This document shows positions 1 to 12,300 of a stretch of 64,000 nucleotides of DNA, piece by piece (positions within the stretch are counted from its first letter, which is position 1; the number at the start of each line of letters is the position of its first letter). Position numbers and translations under genes: made by a program. The stretch is from Allolobophora icterica. Lineage: Eukaryota; Annelida; Clitellata; Crassiclitellata; Lumbricidae. Location of the stretch: the NCBI GenBank assembly GCA_963556255.1, contig OY744606.1, positions 2,863,692 to 2,927,691 of the forward strand, read 5' to 3'. Below the pieces are notes generated by a model that saw only the letters and a program-made list of their open reading frames with translations, made no database searches and had not been told where the DNA came from.

Positions 1-3000
1 TTCCCTGACCCTAAACTTCTCTTCAATATTCAGATCCTTTCCAGAAAGGATGTTCCGAACATAGTCGAAGACTTTCCTCTGCCGTGCCACGTCCTTCCAG
101 TAACACGGTAGGACGAGGTCAAAGTCTCGGTTCTTAGCGTGCAAAATTTCACAGACACGGAAAAAGTGAGCAGACTCTGCGAGCACGATGAGACGGCTCG
201 GTTGGAAATGCTTGAGGCGATCGGTGCCAAGAAGTTCGATCAACGCTTGCTGGCGCTCTTCGTGACGTGAGTCTTCCCTGGACTCACAGAGTGACTCCAA
301 GACCTGATCGAACAGAACTTGATTTACGTCGATCGATTTGTCCTGTCTTGCCATCTGACGAGCAAGGAACGTAAACAGGGCACCAAACTGAAAACACACA
401 CAAACATGTTGATAAATGTAAGTAAGTAGTACCAATCAAAATAATAATTATATGTAAATGGCCTAAAAATTGTTATTAGTCCATAGCAAAACCATCGAAA
501 AAACTGCTATTAATCGGCAGGTTAGACATTCTGGATCTGGATAATTCTGGATCCAGATAAATCCGGACAGTAACAAAATCGGCAATATCGGTTTACTGAT
601 CCGGATTTCGGTAATGCCCTAGTTCACGTTCAATATCCAGTCTAGCAATAGAGAAAGAACACAGTACATTTCAACAGACAATTTGTAATCGTAATTGTGA
701 TTAAGATACTTAATTGTGGTTGTGATAAAATATAGCACCTCTCCAACAGAAAAACTTATCCTCACCCGCAAACACTAATATCGTGATTAAATCGTATCAT
801 AATATTGAAATTTCAACTAATGCATGATAACGTACAGCAAAATCCAGAAAAGTGTTCAAACCTGAGCTGGACTGAATGTTGTATCTTCAACCATTAACGT
901 CAGAATTCGATCGACCAATCGCTGTTTCTTCTCGCGTTCAAACCCATCGACTTCAAACGCCAGTTCGAGCACATTGAAAAATTCGCGCGCATCGAAATTA
1001 ATCAACGCTCTGAGGCAGGGAAACTCGGTTTTCGTGTCGCAACTTTCCGGAAGACGTTTCACAGTGAGGCAACCTAAAACCCCGTCACGGACAGGCGCAA
1101 TGAGATCTTGGGGTATGTCGCCAAGGGGGTACGACCGCCCCGAAAGACAACAGCTGATGTACACAAGGGTCTTGTTGCCGAGCTGAACTTGTTCGGAGGT
1201 CATTTGGTTTATAGAAGAGAGCGCCTCTGTCAAATGATTAAGAAGCCGATTCAGAGGAGTGACGTAATCTCGAAGACCCTGGTTGTACATGTAGAGCAGT
1301 GCGTCGTATAGTCTGAGCTCCCAGCAGTGAGACAAGACCTGAAAAGCGGAAACATAATTAGGAATCTACTTTAAACTGGATCCACTATAGTCTTTCTCAG
1401 CAGTAATATGACCAGAATGCACAAATTTTCTTCAATAAACTGAGTTTGAGGTTAATTAAATACCATTAATTGGCTTCCGTGGAGTTAATGTGAATTAGTA
1501 CGGTAGATTAGCCTACTGTTTGGTAATTGTAATTATTAGCTTCTATTGTGCCAGTGACTCATGCAAAAGGCATCAACCAATGGCACACTAAAACCAAGTC
1601 CCAATCAGGTCAATATCCAGAAGATCAGTCCATAAGACAGAGAGGCAGCCTATGGTGGATAAGCAATTTCAAAGAGGTAAGTTTTAAGTTGAGAATGAAG
1701 TGACACAAGCAACTGAACAGAGCACACAGACACAGGGAGAGAGTTCTAAAAAGTAGGTCCAGCAACCAAAAAACCTAGTTTTTGGTATGACTGAGGAGAT
1801 ATTATCAGTCCCTAAGACAGAGAGGCAGCCTACTGCAAGTACTGAAGAGACAGTTCACAAGGTTTAAAAATTCCTACCAAGCATTGAGTTTCAAGCTTCT
1901 GACAAACAGAGAAAACCTCTGAGAAAAGTCAGTGGTCTTGGGAGATGGTGGTTAAATAAGCTTTCACAATTTCGCTGTTTTCGTGCCACAGAACTTAAAC
2001 TTCTGACCGAAATTAGAAGCGCAACATGCGCGAAGAACTGACCTGCTTAACGTTGAGGTTCGTGAGATCCAAATGAACGATACAAGCTTCGATGCTGGCC
2101 AACATTCCTTTGCTCTCGTAGTGCTCAAGGAAGTCCTTCATGACCTCAGGAGTGATATGTGTCAGCTCGTCCTTAATGATATATGGCTCCAGATGGTCGA
2201 GGAACACCCCTCTGGCGGTCACATCCTCTGCAAACCTCTCATAGACCTTTCCATACAGGAAGTCTGTCCGACCAATCTGCAGGCAGTGATCTACGCAGAT
2301 GGAAACCGTGTTCACGTAGTGTGCCTCGAGCTCTTCCAGCTTTCCATGCGCCGGGCACAGCCGGGTCATCGCAAGGTCGACATAGGAGTCGAGCAACGAC
2401 AGAATACGTTCGGTGACCTGATTACGCCGTTCGTCTTTGTTGCCCTGTAACCCAAGAACAGCTTTGGCGGTTCCGTTGTAGAAAGACTGAGCCAGATTGA
2501 GCGCGGCATCGTAACATTCGTGACGAACAAGGAGATCAATGCGGCCTTGCCATGACCTCAGGGTAAGAACGTGAATGCCTTTGGACCCCAGGATAACGAG
2601 CTGGCCACCTGAGGTGCAGACAGACTGGTAGCAAACCCGTTTTGCAGGAGGCCTAATGGCATCTCCGGATTCATTGTTCTCTTCCGATAACTGATACAAA
2701 TTCAAATCGTACACAAGACTAACGTCTGAAAGATCGATTAGCTCGAGTTCCTCCTCTGAATGGAGATCGAACACATGCGCAATCTCTTTAGAGTCGATCG
2801 CGATCATAGTGTGGGAGTGGATCCACGAGATCGACATGACCGTGTAGGAGAGTTGGATGTCTTTGAAGTCGACAACTTGGACATTTGTTACATCGTGGCA
2901 CAAGACCTTGAAGAGAAACAAAACAAGCATTAGTAACTGATTGAGTTGCTCGATACTAGGACTGAAGCACCATTACCATAAACGCAACATACTAAGTTGC

Positions 3001-5822
3001 CAGCAAACTCTCATAATTTTCACACACCTTCAATCCAATCAGCAAAGTTTCTGTGTCCAAGAAACACCCAAAGATGCTTATGCACTTTCTTCTGGAAAAA
3101 TTACCAAAATCTTAACTCCCAAATGCTGTTACATAAATTTTCAAGATATTAAAAACTTCAATATTTTTAAACATTAAATTATAATTAATCAGCAATCATA
3201 CTATTTGACTAATTCCTGCCAACTGGTGTAAATTTTCCAACCAAATCTAATTTTAACACTTCTAAAGTGCCATAATTGTCATGCACATGGCATCAATGGA
3301 TGGTTGCTTCATTCGAAGCAAAACTGCATTCGAAAATCACAATCTATCGGACAAAGTTGAGACTCTGATTCTGCCCTGGCACCGGAACGGATAAAACAAC
3401 CTGGCTATTGCGAACTTTATTTCATACAGAGCCGATGATAAGCTGGTCTCTCTGATGCAGCTTTTGTGTGGCGCTGAGAAATTTCTAAGATTTACATTTA
3501 CATTACATTCACATTACATTAACAATAACATTACATCACGTTACATTTACATTATATTACATTTACATTACATAACATTTGCAATATGTTTGCATTACAG
3601 GACTCGCGAGCATCTATGCGTAATTTTTTGAGGTACGAGGGGTACTCGTACCCCACGTTTTGGACTGGGGAGTACCGTACCCCCCACTTTTTGAACAATG
3701 TCAATCAATATTTTGTTATTGTGCCTTCCCAGAGATCACAGTCTCCGCTTGCTTCACAGATGAGTTGCCTCAAATGCAGTTTTAATACAGATTTGTGCAT
3801 AACAACAAAATACTTACATAAACAATTTTAACATTTTGATCTTTGGCAACAGCAAGAGCAGGCACAACACAGCCCACAGCCCGTAGATAGATGCACTGCC
3901 AGGCGAGTACAGGCACGGCGGTCGGATCTCCAGCGAGCCGTTGAACGTAACACACCTTGAGCTCTGGCCGAATAGCAACAACGAGCACCTTGCTCAACGA
4001 CGCCATTGCCACCAGCTCGAGTCCCTTATCGACAGCATCCGGCAAGACATTCTGCAACCTCAGCGGTTCGACGATGCAGGTTTCCCCTCGCACACCTGAA
4101 AAGAGACACTGTGCCTCGCACGTTCGAACTCCGATGAGATGTCGGAACTTCAACTCGAAGACGGAACCGCGGCTGTCACAGGCCACCGCAAGCGATCGAT
4201 CATCCGTGAACTTCACGTGGAAAACACCGGCGTTCGGAAAATGTGCGTCGCTAATCGACCGAAGCAATCGACCGTTCGTAAGATCCCACATCATTATCTG
4301 TCCCCTGGCGAAAGCGCAGAGCACCCGGGTGCAGTCGACGTTGAAACTGAGCGACGAAACGAAACCAAACTGGGCACCGGCCGCGGCACTGCTAAGGCAC
4401 CATTTCAGCTCTTGGCTGGCATCAAACACAAACACTAATCCGTTTAATGTGCCGACTGCAATGTGCGAGGAAACGGCCAGTGCAGTTGGCGCGCCGGCAC
4501 TGAGGCGGTCGGCTGCCGAACCCAGCTGGCTGGAAATCTTCTTGAGAATGATGTGTCGTACGATTGCATAGTGCTGTTCTGTTCGCCTGCCCGCTCTTGT
4601 TCTTGTTCTGTCGGAAAAGGCGCTATCCTGGCTTGAAATGGACTCTCTTTCTTCATCCTACAATGCGTCATCATATTTTTATTGTATTAAGTTCACCACT
4701 TAGACTGTCTATGCAGTCCCATCTGATATAAACTAACCAGACTTGTGCAGGATATCTGTTTCAACTTACTTACCTACCAGAACCCAACTGATGGTTACCC
4801 TGGTCTACAGCATTTTCGGTAAAAGCGTATTTTAGCGTATTAAATTCCTTCATTATCGAACATTTATGATATAAAACTCAAACTAGAAGTTGGATGATTG
4901 ATGAAAATGTTACTGAAACTATAAGCTGGATGATTGATGAGCATGTTACATAATAAAAGTCAAACTAGAAGTTGGAATTGCAATGAAAATATATCGTTTT
5001 AGTGCCGAAATGGTTGCCGTGGATGAGCGATGAAAACATTTTGTACTTAAACAGAAACTAGAAGTTGGATGGTCGATAAAAATATAGCTCAAACTAGAAG
5101 CTGGATGATCGATGCACATATAACTGAAACTAGAAGTTGGATGAACGCTTATTATTATTTTTTTTATAAAGTTTCAATGGAGGTGTATAATGTAATACTG
5201 CATTTTCACTGGACTTCTCCAACAGACTATAAGTCTCGGCCACGGTTTCACTTGAAGCAACTTGCATCATGGAGCACTATAAAGCGCTAATGAAGTACAT
5301 TACATTACCCATTAAATTACGTTAGTTTGTCTTGTGCATTAGACATTGCCGCCATGAAAGATAACATTATAGGCTACATAAGTTTCCTCTAGGTTTACAA
5401 ATTTGTTACACAAATTCTCGCTGATTGAATCGGGCCGATAAAAATAAATAGGACCATCTCAGGTAAGATTTGACCAGTTCACATCGGAAGGCTAAATTGG
5501 GCCAGATCTCATGAGATCAGATCGGCTCAGACCAGATCTGACCAGCTATAGGCGTGGGGCGTGTCAGAATGACGGACATTACCACAGCACGGACAGCGGC
5601 GGAATCTGGTATGGAGTAATCAAGCAGCGGCAAATCGTCATCAGGAGTGCTTAGGATCTCTTCCAACGTCTGTTCTTCCTTCACCGGCGGAATGTCAAAC
5701 TCCTTATCATCGAACTCGGCCAAATCGGAGTCGGGCAAAACGCAGATTTGGCCGTTTCGCTTAACGCTCTCCGCCATGTTTAAGTCGCCGCTTCCAGCTC
5801 CAGAGTCAACAAGATATTTCAT
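1..5822 (-). CDS. VPS8: VPS8, CORVET tethering-complex subunit (C-terminus off the window)
   Basis: VPS8 is the Rab5-side subunit of the CORVET complex, which tethers early endosomes. Five exons, read right to left: 5583-5822, 3818-4657, 2043-2906, 862-1338 and 1-387. All four introns are GT-AG and all are phase 0. This gives 936 residues. The family is about 1,400 long, so the C-terminal third, including the RING-type zinc finger, lies beyond base 1. Family matches seen: DDKEFDIP near the N-terminus; a WD40-like beta-propeller in exon 2 (GQIMMWDLTNGRLLRSI, FTDDRSLAVACDS, VGVRTCEAQCLFSG); then the alpha-solenoid in exons 3-5 (LRSWQGRIDLL, PEVMKDFLEHYESKG, LVYISCCLSGRSYPLGDIP, LFTFLARQMA). The start ATG (5820-5822) is preceded by in-frame stops; a second Met lies 15 codons in. 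Intron 1 carries degenerate repeats. Orthology is near certain; the exon edges are inferred from consensus and phase. Confidence 0.95.
3600..3780 (-). mobile_element. MITE-like repeat copy in VPS8 intron 2
   Basis: This intronic stretch is the reverse-oriented relative of the sequences at 43209-43407 and 48105-48297. All three share a run of GTACC/GGTAC words, a phrase close to CCCCAGTCCAAAAAGTG, and a phrase close to ATTGATTGGCATTGTT. It is truncated and has no obvious target duplication. An (ACATT)n-like microsatellite lies immediately to its left at about 3490-3600. Confidence 0.55.
4867..5150. repeat. Degenerate tandem repeat in VPS8 intron 1
   Basis: About six diverged units of roughly 36-60 bases, each containing AACTAGAAGTTGGATG followed by an ATTGATGAAAAT-like segment. 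It lies inside intron 1 and shows no coding signal of its own. Confidence 0.7.
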
Positions 5823-8541
5823 TTAGCGCTATGATTCTCGTAACAACCTCAGCGAGTACATAATTTTTTTAAATGCGCACAAGTTTTGTGCAATAAAGTA
5901 AACCTCTGTATTTAGTGACTGTTATTTTGGAGTAATTTCTAACATCTAATGATATTTAAGTATGCCTGCAATTAGTTTAAATAAGTTTTCTTGCAATTTA
6001 CGTCCCATATAACATAGACCCATGGGCCATATGATAGCGAGTTAGATTTCATGGCTGTTTATGAATAAATTGCATTTATTGGCGACAGTTAGGCTTAAAC
6101 CACAGATCTTGCTTATTGTCACTAGACCTTGTGCTGAAAACTGAGAGCCACTTAAACATGTCCGGCACTTCAGTTGCAAAAGTAAATTGCCCGTATACTC
6201 GTATGATAGGCTATGGCCTACATTTTGTTGTCATTGAACATTCCCTAGAGCGACGACAAAGAATCCTTAAAGAGCCTTTCTGATGAGAATAAACAATTCT
6301 TCACTTTTTTAGCAACGGAGGATCGCGTTTCATCTTTATCATTGTTTAAGAACGTTTAGCAACAAATCATAAAATAATATCGAAAAAATCAACAATCGAT
6401 GTTTGGGGGAGTTTTACCACAGTAGGCCTATAAATAATTACACAGTACGTCGACTCCCGGCCGATGCAGCAGTCAGAATGTGTGACCGTTTTCCATTTTG
6501 AAAATGAGCCGTTTAGACGTCGATACACCAGAATCCATCACATTAAATATTTTTAAACGTTACAACATTGAGGACTTCATTAGAATTAGCACTATTATTT
6601 TTAACGTTAATTTCAGCTTAAATCTGCAATTCAAAAGCTCCGTTTCAAAATGGCGTCACCCCAAAAACTAGTCAACAGGCAGCGATGGGAGTCGACGTAC
6701 TGTATAATTATTTATAGGCCTACTGTGGTTTTACTAACATTAGGAATTGTAGACCTACCAATGACCAAAATATTGATTATTCGTTTATTTTCATCGCATG
6801 TTGACACACCGCAACATGTTGCAAATAAAGAAAGCAAATAAGGTAAAGAAAAATATAAGAAATAACTATAGTGATCTCGACTATCTAAGGGCAGAATACA
6901 AGACTCTAGGTATGAAATTCGAGTCGTCCTTACGAGGAAGGGCAAAGTCATGTGGGCGCGGGCGGAGTTGTTATACTGTCGGTCAATTACAGGCGGGAAT
7001 AAACCCCGAAGAACATATGAAATGAGTTACGCGACACAGAGAGTATAGCAGGACCAAATCGGCCCTAGTTTATAAATATATTGTATTTTAATTGTAAATT
7101 TTTTTAATTTTAATTGTAAAAATATTGTATTTTGTTCACAATGATGGACTTCTCAGTATATAAGACTTGGCGGCCCTCGATTCTGTGCTTGGTGAATGAT
7201 CAGGTTCTCCTTTGGACAAGAACAAACCATCATGCCTCAATTTGAAATTGGACATTTCAAATTCAGGCATGCATGGTTTTAGCGATTAACATCTGCATTG
7301 ATAATTCAACCAATAATAAGTTCATTCACGACTAAGCCATGGAAAAGACCAAGACCTAAGCGAAACATTAGCCAGGTAATATGTCAGAAAATCCTAAAAG
7401 CCACGGTTTAATTCGAAGTCAAATACTGAACATTGAAAGTGAACTAGTGTCCTCTACAGAATAAGCAGAGAAACAAATAAAATATTCCCTAGATGGCACT
7501 AATAAAAGTCGATGAAATTTAGACAAAGGATCGGTGTTTCTTTAATTTAAGATAGAAAAATGTTGCTGTTGTAAAAATAGAGTATTATAAAATGCACTCC
7601 ATAGTTTTTAATTTTTGATCAAGGCCAATTTTAAACGTTTAAGTCGGAGTGAAACGCTATCATCCATACTTACTACCTTTTTGATCAGCGCCAAACGTTG
7701 CGTCGATTACTTTAATACCGAATTTTCTTCCAATTAAAACGATCATAGGTAGATGAATTACTATTATAACCTTTCCGGTAGAGGTTGCAACTGAAACAGA
7801 AACTTTGTTTCATCTAGAAAGCAAGGTAAGTTAGTGTAATTTCTTCAGTAACGCGATCGCGATTGAAACAAAATGGCTACGGCAGCGAGTGATTAAAATA
7901 TTGAACAATTGCGGTTGTGATAAAATTGGACAGCGCAGTGCCTTCTCTAGTCTTGCGTTACTACTACAGTCAGTTAGAAGCACAAAGGTCTTATTAATTT
8001 TAATAAACATAATTAACTAAGTTTTGTAGATAGTGTGCGCTAGAAAGAAAGGTGCTTGGAAACAATGAATCGGGAATCGCGCGTAACTGCAAAATTTGAT
8101 ATTCGGGGATATTTCGTTAAAGCAAACTAATTTGAATTTTAAAAGGTTAATTTAGTTAAATCTAAAAATGCTTTAAAATTGCGGATTGCACTTGTGCTTA
8201 TAATTATATAGCCTATCCGTTTAGAATCAGTTTGTGAAAGAACTTTGTATGGTTTTTGTGGGAATGTTCAGGTAAAGCGAAAAACATCTATTTCAGTTGG
8301 TAGTTTAGGTTGAACGTTACAAATGACCATTATTAATTAGTGCTGTTTGTTAAATAGTGAAATACTGCGGCCCAGCTGGTATCTTGTGTTGACAAATGAT
8401 GATAAGTGTTTTCACAGATTGCTGCATTAAGATTTTGGTGCACAAACTTCTAGAATTTGATCTTATTTTGATTTTGATTTAGAAAGTAATCCAAAGTGCA
8501 AGTTGTGGGATTAGTGTATATTGGTGTGTGTTTAGTTAGTA
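5823..8541. other. Divergent intergenic region between VPS8 and the giant zinc-finger gene
   Basis: AT-rich sequence with no protein match recognised. It must hold the VPS8 promoter at its left end and probably the promoter and 5' untranslated exon(s) of the plus-strand zinc-finger gene, because that gene's ATG sits two bases after a splice acceptor. No TATA box or upstream exon could be defended by eye. The short open frames here have no recognisable domain. Confidence 0.4.
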
Positions 8542-8802
8542 GGGTGCTCGATAGTGTAGTGGTTAGTGAGAGATTGGGGTTCAAATCCCTGCCAGGCCGA
8601 AATTTGGTTCAAGATATCTACTCCATCTGTGCCCCCTACCCAACTCAGCTATAATGAATACACTGACCACACATTGTCGGGAAGATGGGAGAGGACTGGC
8701 CATCCACCCTCATATGCCAAGGCTAAGAAAAATGAAGTCGTTAGTTAACACTTCATTACCATGGCTGCCTCAGGGCAAGCTTAAGGGACTGCTCTTCTTC
8801 TT
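8542..8802 (+). mobile_element. tRNA-derived SINE, family A, full copy
   Basis: The head has RNA polymerase III promoter elements: an A-box-like TAGTGTAGTGGTT at 8552-8564 and a B box GGTTCAAATCC at 8578-8588. The body contains CAACTCAGCTATAATGA and AAGGCTAAGAAAAATGAAG, and it ends in a pyrimidine-rich CTCTTCTTCTT tail. The same body recurs, in either orientation, near 22690, 28879, 32945 and 36000. This is the most complete plus-strand copy in the window. Confidence 0.8.
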
Positions 8803-8916
8803 AGTTAATGTTGCAAGACACACTATTGTAAGGTACTTATAATTACATAAAAATGTCCGAGTAAATACATGCTTACATACTTACATGAATACATGCATGC
8901 ATTAATACATACAGAC

Positions 8917-9308
8917 TAGAGCTGTACCGATGCATCGGCAGCATTCGTAATCGGGCTGATTATTAGAGCTATCGGCATAATTTGCATTGGCAAAAAATTA
9001 TCGGCGCCGATGCAAATTACTTTATAATTAATGTTTTTTTGCACAATAATCGTTACAAAAAGAAAACTTAACACAAATATCTATGTTTTGTGTCTTATTA
9101 TTGCTTTATATTTAGCACTGCACTACTTACTAGGAACCTTACCAAGGACTTATTATAAACAGGACTGGAAACTCCTTAATAACCCTTATACAACGTCGTG
9201 TGCCTAGATTTTGGGCGATAACAAAATAATCAGACTCATATGCGGTATCGGCTATTTCAATAATCGGCTATACGCGGAATCGGCAAAAAGGGCTATCGTA
9301 CACCTCTA
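8917..9308. mobile_element. hAT-like MITE, 392 bp, with 8-bp target duplication
   Basis: The ends are imperfect inverted repeats (TAGAGCTGTACCGAT on the left; the right end read in reverse gives TAGAGGTGTACGATAG). The element is flanked by the perfect direct repeat ATACAGAC (8909-8916 and 9309-9316). Inside are many CGGC/GCCG and ATCGG words. No coding capacity. An 8-bp duplication fits hAT integration. It ends only about 80 bases before the splice acceptor of the giant zinc-finger exon. Confidence 0.85.
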
Positions 9309-9390
9309 ATACAGACACATAGATGACAGACAGACATATAGACAGACTTAAATACATATAAACATATATAGAAAATGAAAATTTTTCAGG

Positions 9391-12300
9391 ATGAACTATG
9401 GTCAGTTCGGATATCGATACGGAGGAGCCGGAAGATTTCCAGTTCAACAAGACGCATTCGTCGGTCAGGAGACAACCCCACCCCACAACACGCATCCGAC
9501 TTTCACTCAGATGGGGGACTTGCCTTTTCACAGCACTCCAGTGCAGCCCACTCCACACAACCTCTCCAGTGCAAGACTCGCCTGGCAGGCTGACAACTCA
9601 CAAACGCCAATCCCACCAATTCCTCAACTTTTGCCGATTTATCCGGCCCACAGGATTCACTCGGTTCCGTCAACGCCAATAAGCAACACCGCACTTGATC
9701 TGACTGTCTGTCGCCAGTTGTCAGCCCCTTCTTGTTCGGAGGAACCAATCGATATGACAGTGAGCTCAAAAGTGGCTTCTGACCAAGGTGACACACCTCT
9801 GGCCTTGACTAAGAAAATCTCGCACAGTCAGGCGACCGTTACAGACGACACACAAAATCATCCAAGACACTTTAACAGGAAGTTGCAGAAATCCAAGAAA
9901 TCGTCACATGATGATGCACACAGCAGTGGCTCTGGTTCTCTTACGCTGTCCAAAGCTTCGACGCAAGTCTCAGATACAGCTGCTATTGACGTTTCTCCAA
10001 GACGGGTCACGCGACAGTCCGTTAGGTCGGGTCAGGCTGCCCTGACCACCAGTGCCGCTCCACACCTCTCTCCGGCGAGCACAATGGAAGCAGTGGAAGG
10101 GCTGCTTATGCTTCCACAGCAGACAACACCGGATACGACTCCCACGGAATTTACTCCAACGGCCATAAGACCGTTGAGGATCCCGCGCAAGGCGCTGCGA
10201 CCGATGAGGTTGCAAGCAGAACGTGGTGCTCATAATTCTGCCATTTTTACCTCCCCTTCAGAATCATCCTGCAGGCCAAGTACAGTCAGCACCAAGGAAA
10301 AGTTGACCCACTTGGCGAATCCTGCAACATCTTCCGTAGTCCGACCTGCAACCAAAAGCGCGTCAGATAATATTCAGTCGACCGGCAAGTTGCAGCAAAA
10401 CGACAGTGGGGTATCGGCATCAGCAGTTCACACAAGTACAACAGGTTCTGTAGTTACACCTGTTGCCTCAGTAACAACTGTGATCGAGGCAACGACGCAG
10501 AATTTAGAGCAGTCTGGATCTAAGAAGAACCACCGGGAGCAGAGTTGTACTGTCACACGTGAAAGCTTCCGGCAAATTGAAGATTGTCAAGAGAGTGCTG
10601 TTTCAAAATCGTCAGTAGCTGCTGGTTGCTTATCTGGCTCAGTAGTTGATATTGATTTCATGCATTCTTATGCTGGTTCTATGGTTTCTGACACTGGTTC
10701 CATGCCTTCTGACGCTGGTTGTATGCTTTCTGATGCCAGTTCCATGCCTTCTGAAACTTGTTCTATGCCTTATTACGCTAGTTCCATGCCTACTGACAAT
10801 CTTTGTTTGCCTTCTGAAACTGGTTCCATGTCACCTGATACTGATTCCATGCCTACTGACAATGTTTGCATGCCTTCTGACACTGGTTCTACATCTGATG
10901 CTTGTTCCATGCCTACCGACACTGATTCCATGTCTACTGACGTTTGCTTGCCTTCTGATACTGGTTCCATGCCTACTGATGTTGGTTCCATGCCTACTGA
11001 TGTTGGTTCCATGCCTTCTGACTCTGGTTCCATGCCTGCTGATACTGGTTCCATGCCTACTGAGACTGGTTCTATGCCTACTGATACTGATTGCATACCT
11101 TCTGATGCTGGTTCTATGCCTGTTGATACTGGCTCCATACCTTCTCACTCTTGTTCCATACCTTCGGACTCTGGCTCCATGCCTAGTGATAGTGGTTCTG
11201 TTTCTGTGGCCAAGCCTCCTGTTGATCTGGATAGGCAGATTGCATCCTTGGCTTCTCTGGATCTGAACCAGACAAAACAACTCATCTTGTCCCTGTATCG
11301 CCACCTGGAGAGCCTCGAACGAACACAGCTGGCGGGAGACATTACCGATCATCAAGCTAAGAATAACCAAACCGCAGAGTCACACGACATCGAGCAGCGC
11401 CAACACGACACAAGTCATGACTTACCTGTGACTCAGGCCTCCAGCTGTCATTCAGATAGTCTGTGTACAGAACATGAACTGGTAAGTAGAACAACAGAAG
11501 ACGTGAACGCTCCTAGTGTTAACAGCGACACAGCTGATGCTGGTTTCATGCCTACTAACACTGGTTCCATGCATACCGACACTGGTTTCATGCCTATTGA
11601 CACTGGTTCCATGCCTACTAACACTGGTTCCATGCCTACTAACACTGGTTCCATGCCTACTGATGCTGGTGTCTTGCCTACTGACACTGGTTCCATGCCT
11701 ACTAACACTGGTTCTATGCCTACTGATGCTGATTTCTTGCCTACTGATGCTGGTTTCATTCCTGACACTGGTTCTATGCCTACTGACACTGGTTCCACGC
11801 CTACTGATGCTGGTTTCATGCCTGACACTGGTTCTATGCCTACTGATGCTGATTTCTTGCCTACTGATGCTGGTTTCATGTCTGACACTGGTTCTATGCC
11901 TACTGGCACTGGTTCCATGCCTACTGATGCTGGTTTCATGCCTGACACTGGTTCTATGCCTACTGGCGCTGGTTCTGTGCCTACTGATGCTGGTTTCATG
12001 CCTGACACTGGTTCTTTGCCTACTGGTACTGGTTCCATGCCTGCTGATGCTGGTTTCATGCCTGACGCTGGTTCTATGCCTACTGGCACTGGTTTCATGC
12101 CTACTGATGCTGGTTTCATGCCTGATGCTGGTTCCATGCCTACTGGCACTGGTTCAGTGCCTACTGAGACTGGTTCCATGCCAACTGACACTGGTTACAT
12201 GCCCACTGACACTGATTCCATGCCTAATGAGACCGGTTCCATGCCTACTGAGACTGGTTCCATGCCTATTGAGACTGGTTCCATGTCTACTGACAGTGGT

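Noticed and set aside
480..640. Possible MITE with GGATCCAGAT/ATCCGGA words in VPS8 intron 4
   Set aside because: Inverted ends and a target duplication could not be defined.
3957..4571. 204-residue plus-strand frame
   Set aside because: Antisense of VPS8 exon 2, which matches the family throughout.
10646..11370. Long frames over array 1 in the other plus frame and on the minus strand
   Set aside because: Same cause as for array 2.
11448..12191. 247-residue minus-strand frame of GMEPVSV repeats
   Set aside because: Antisense reading of the same minisatellite; no independent start context or splice signals.
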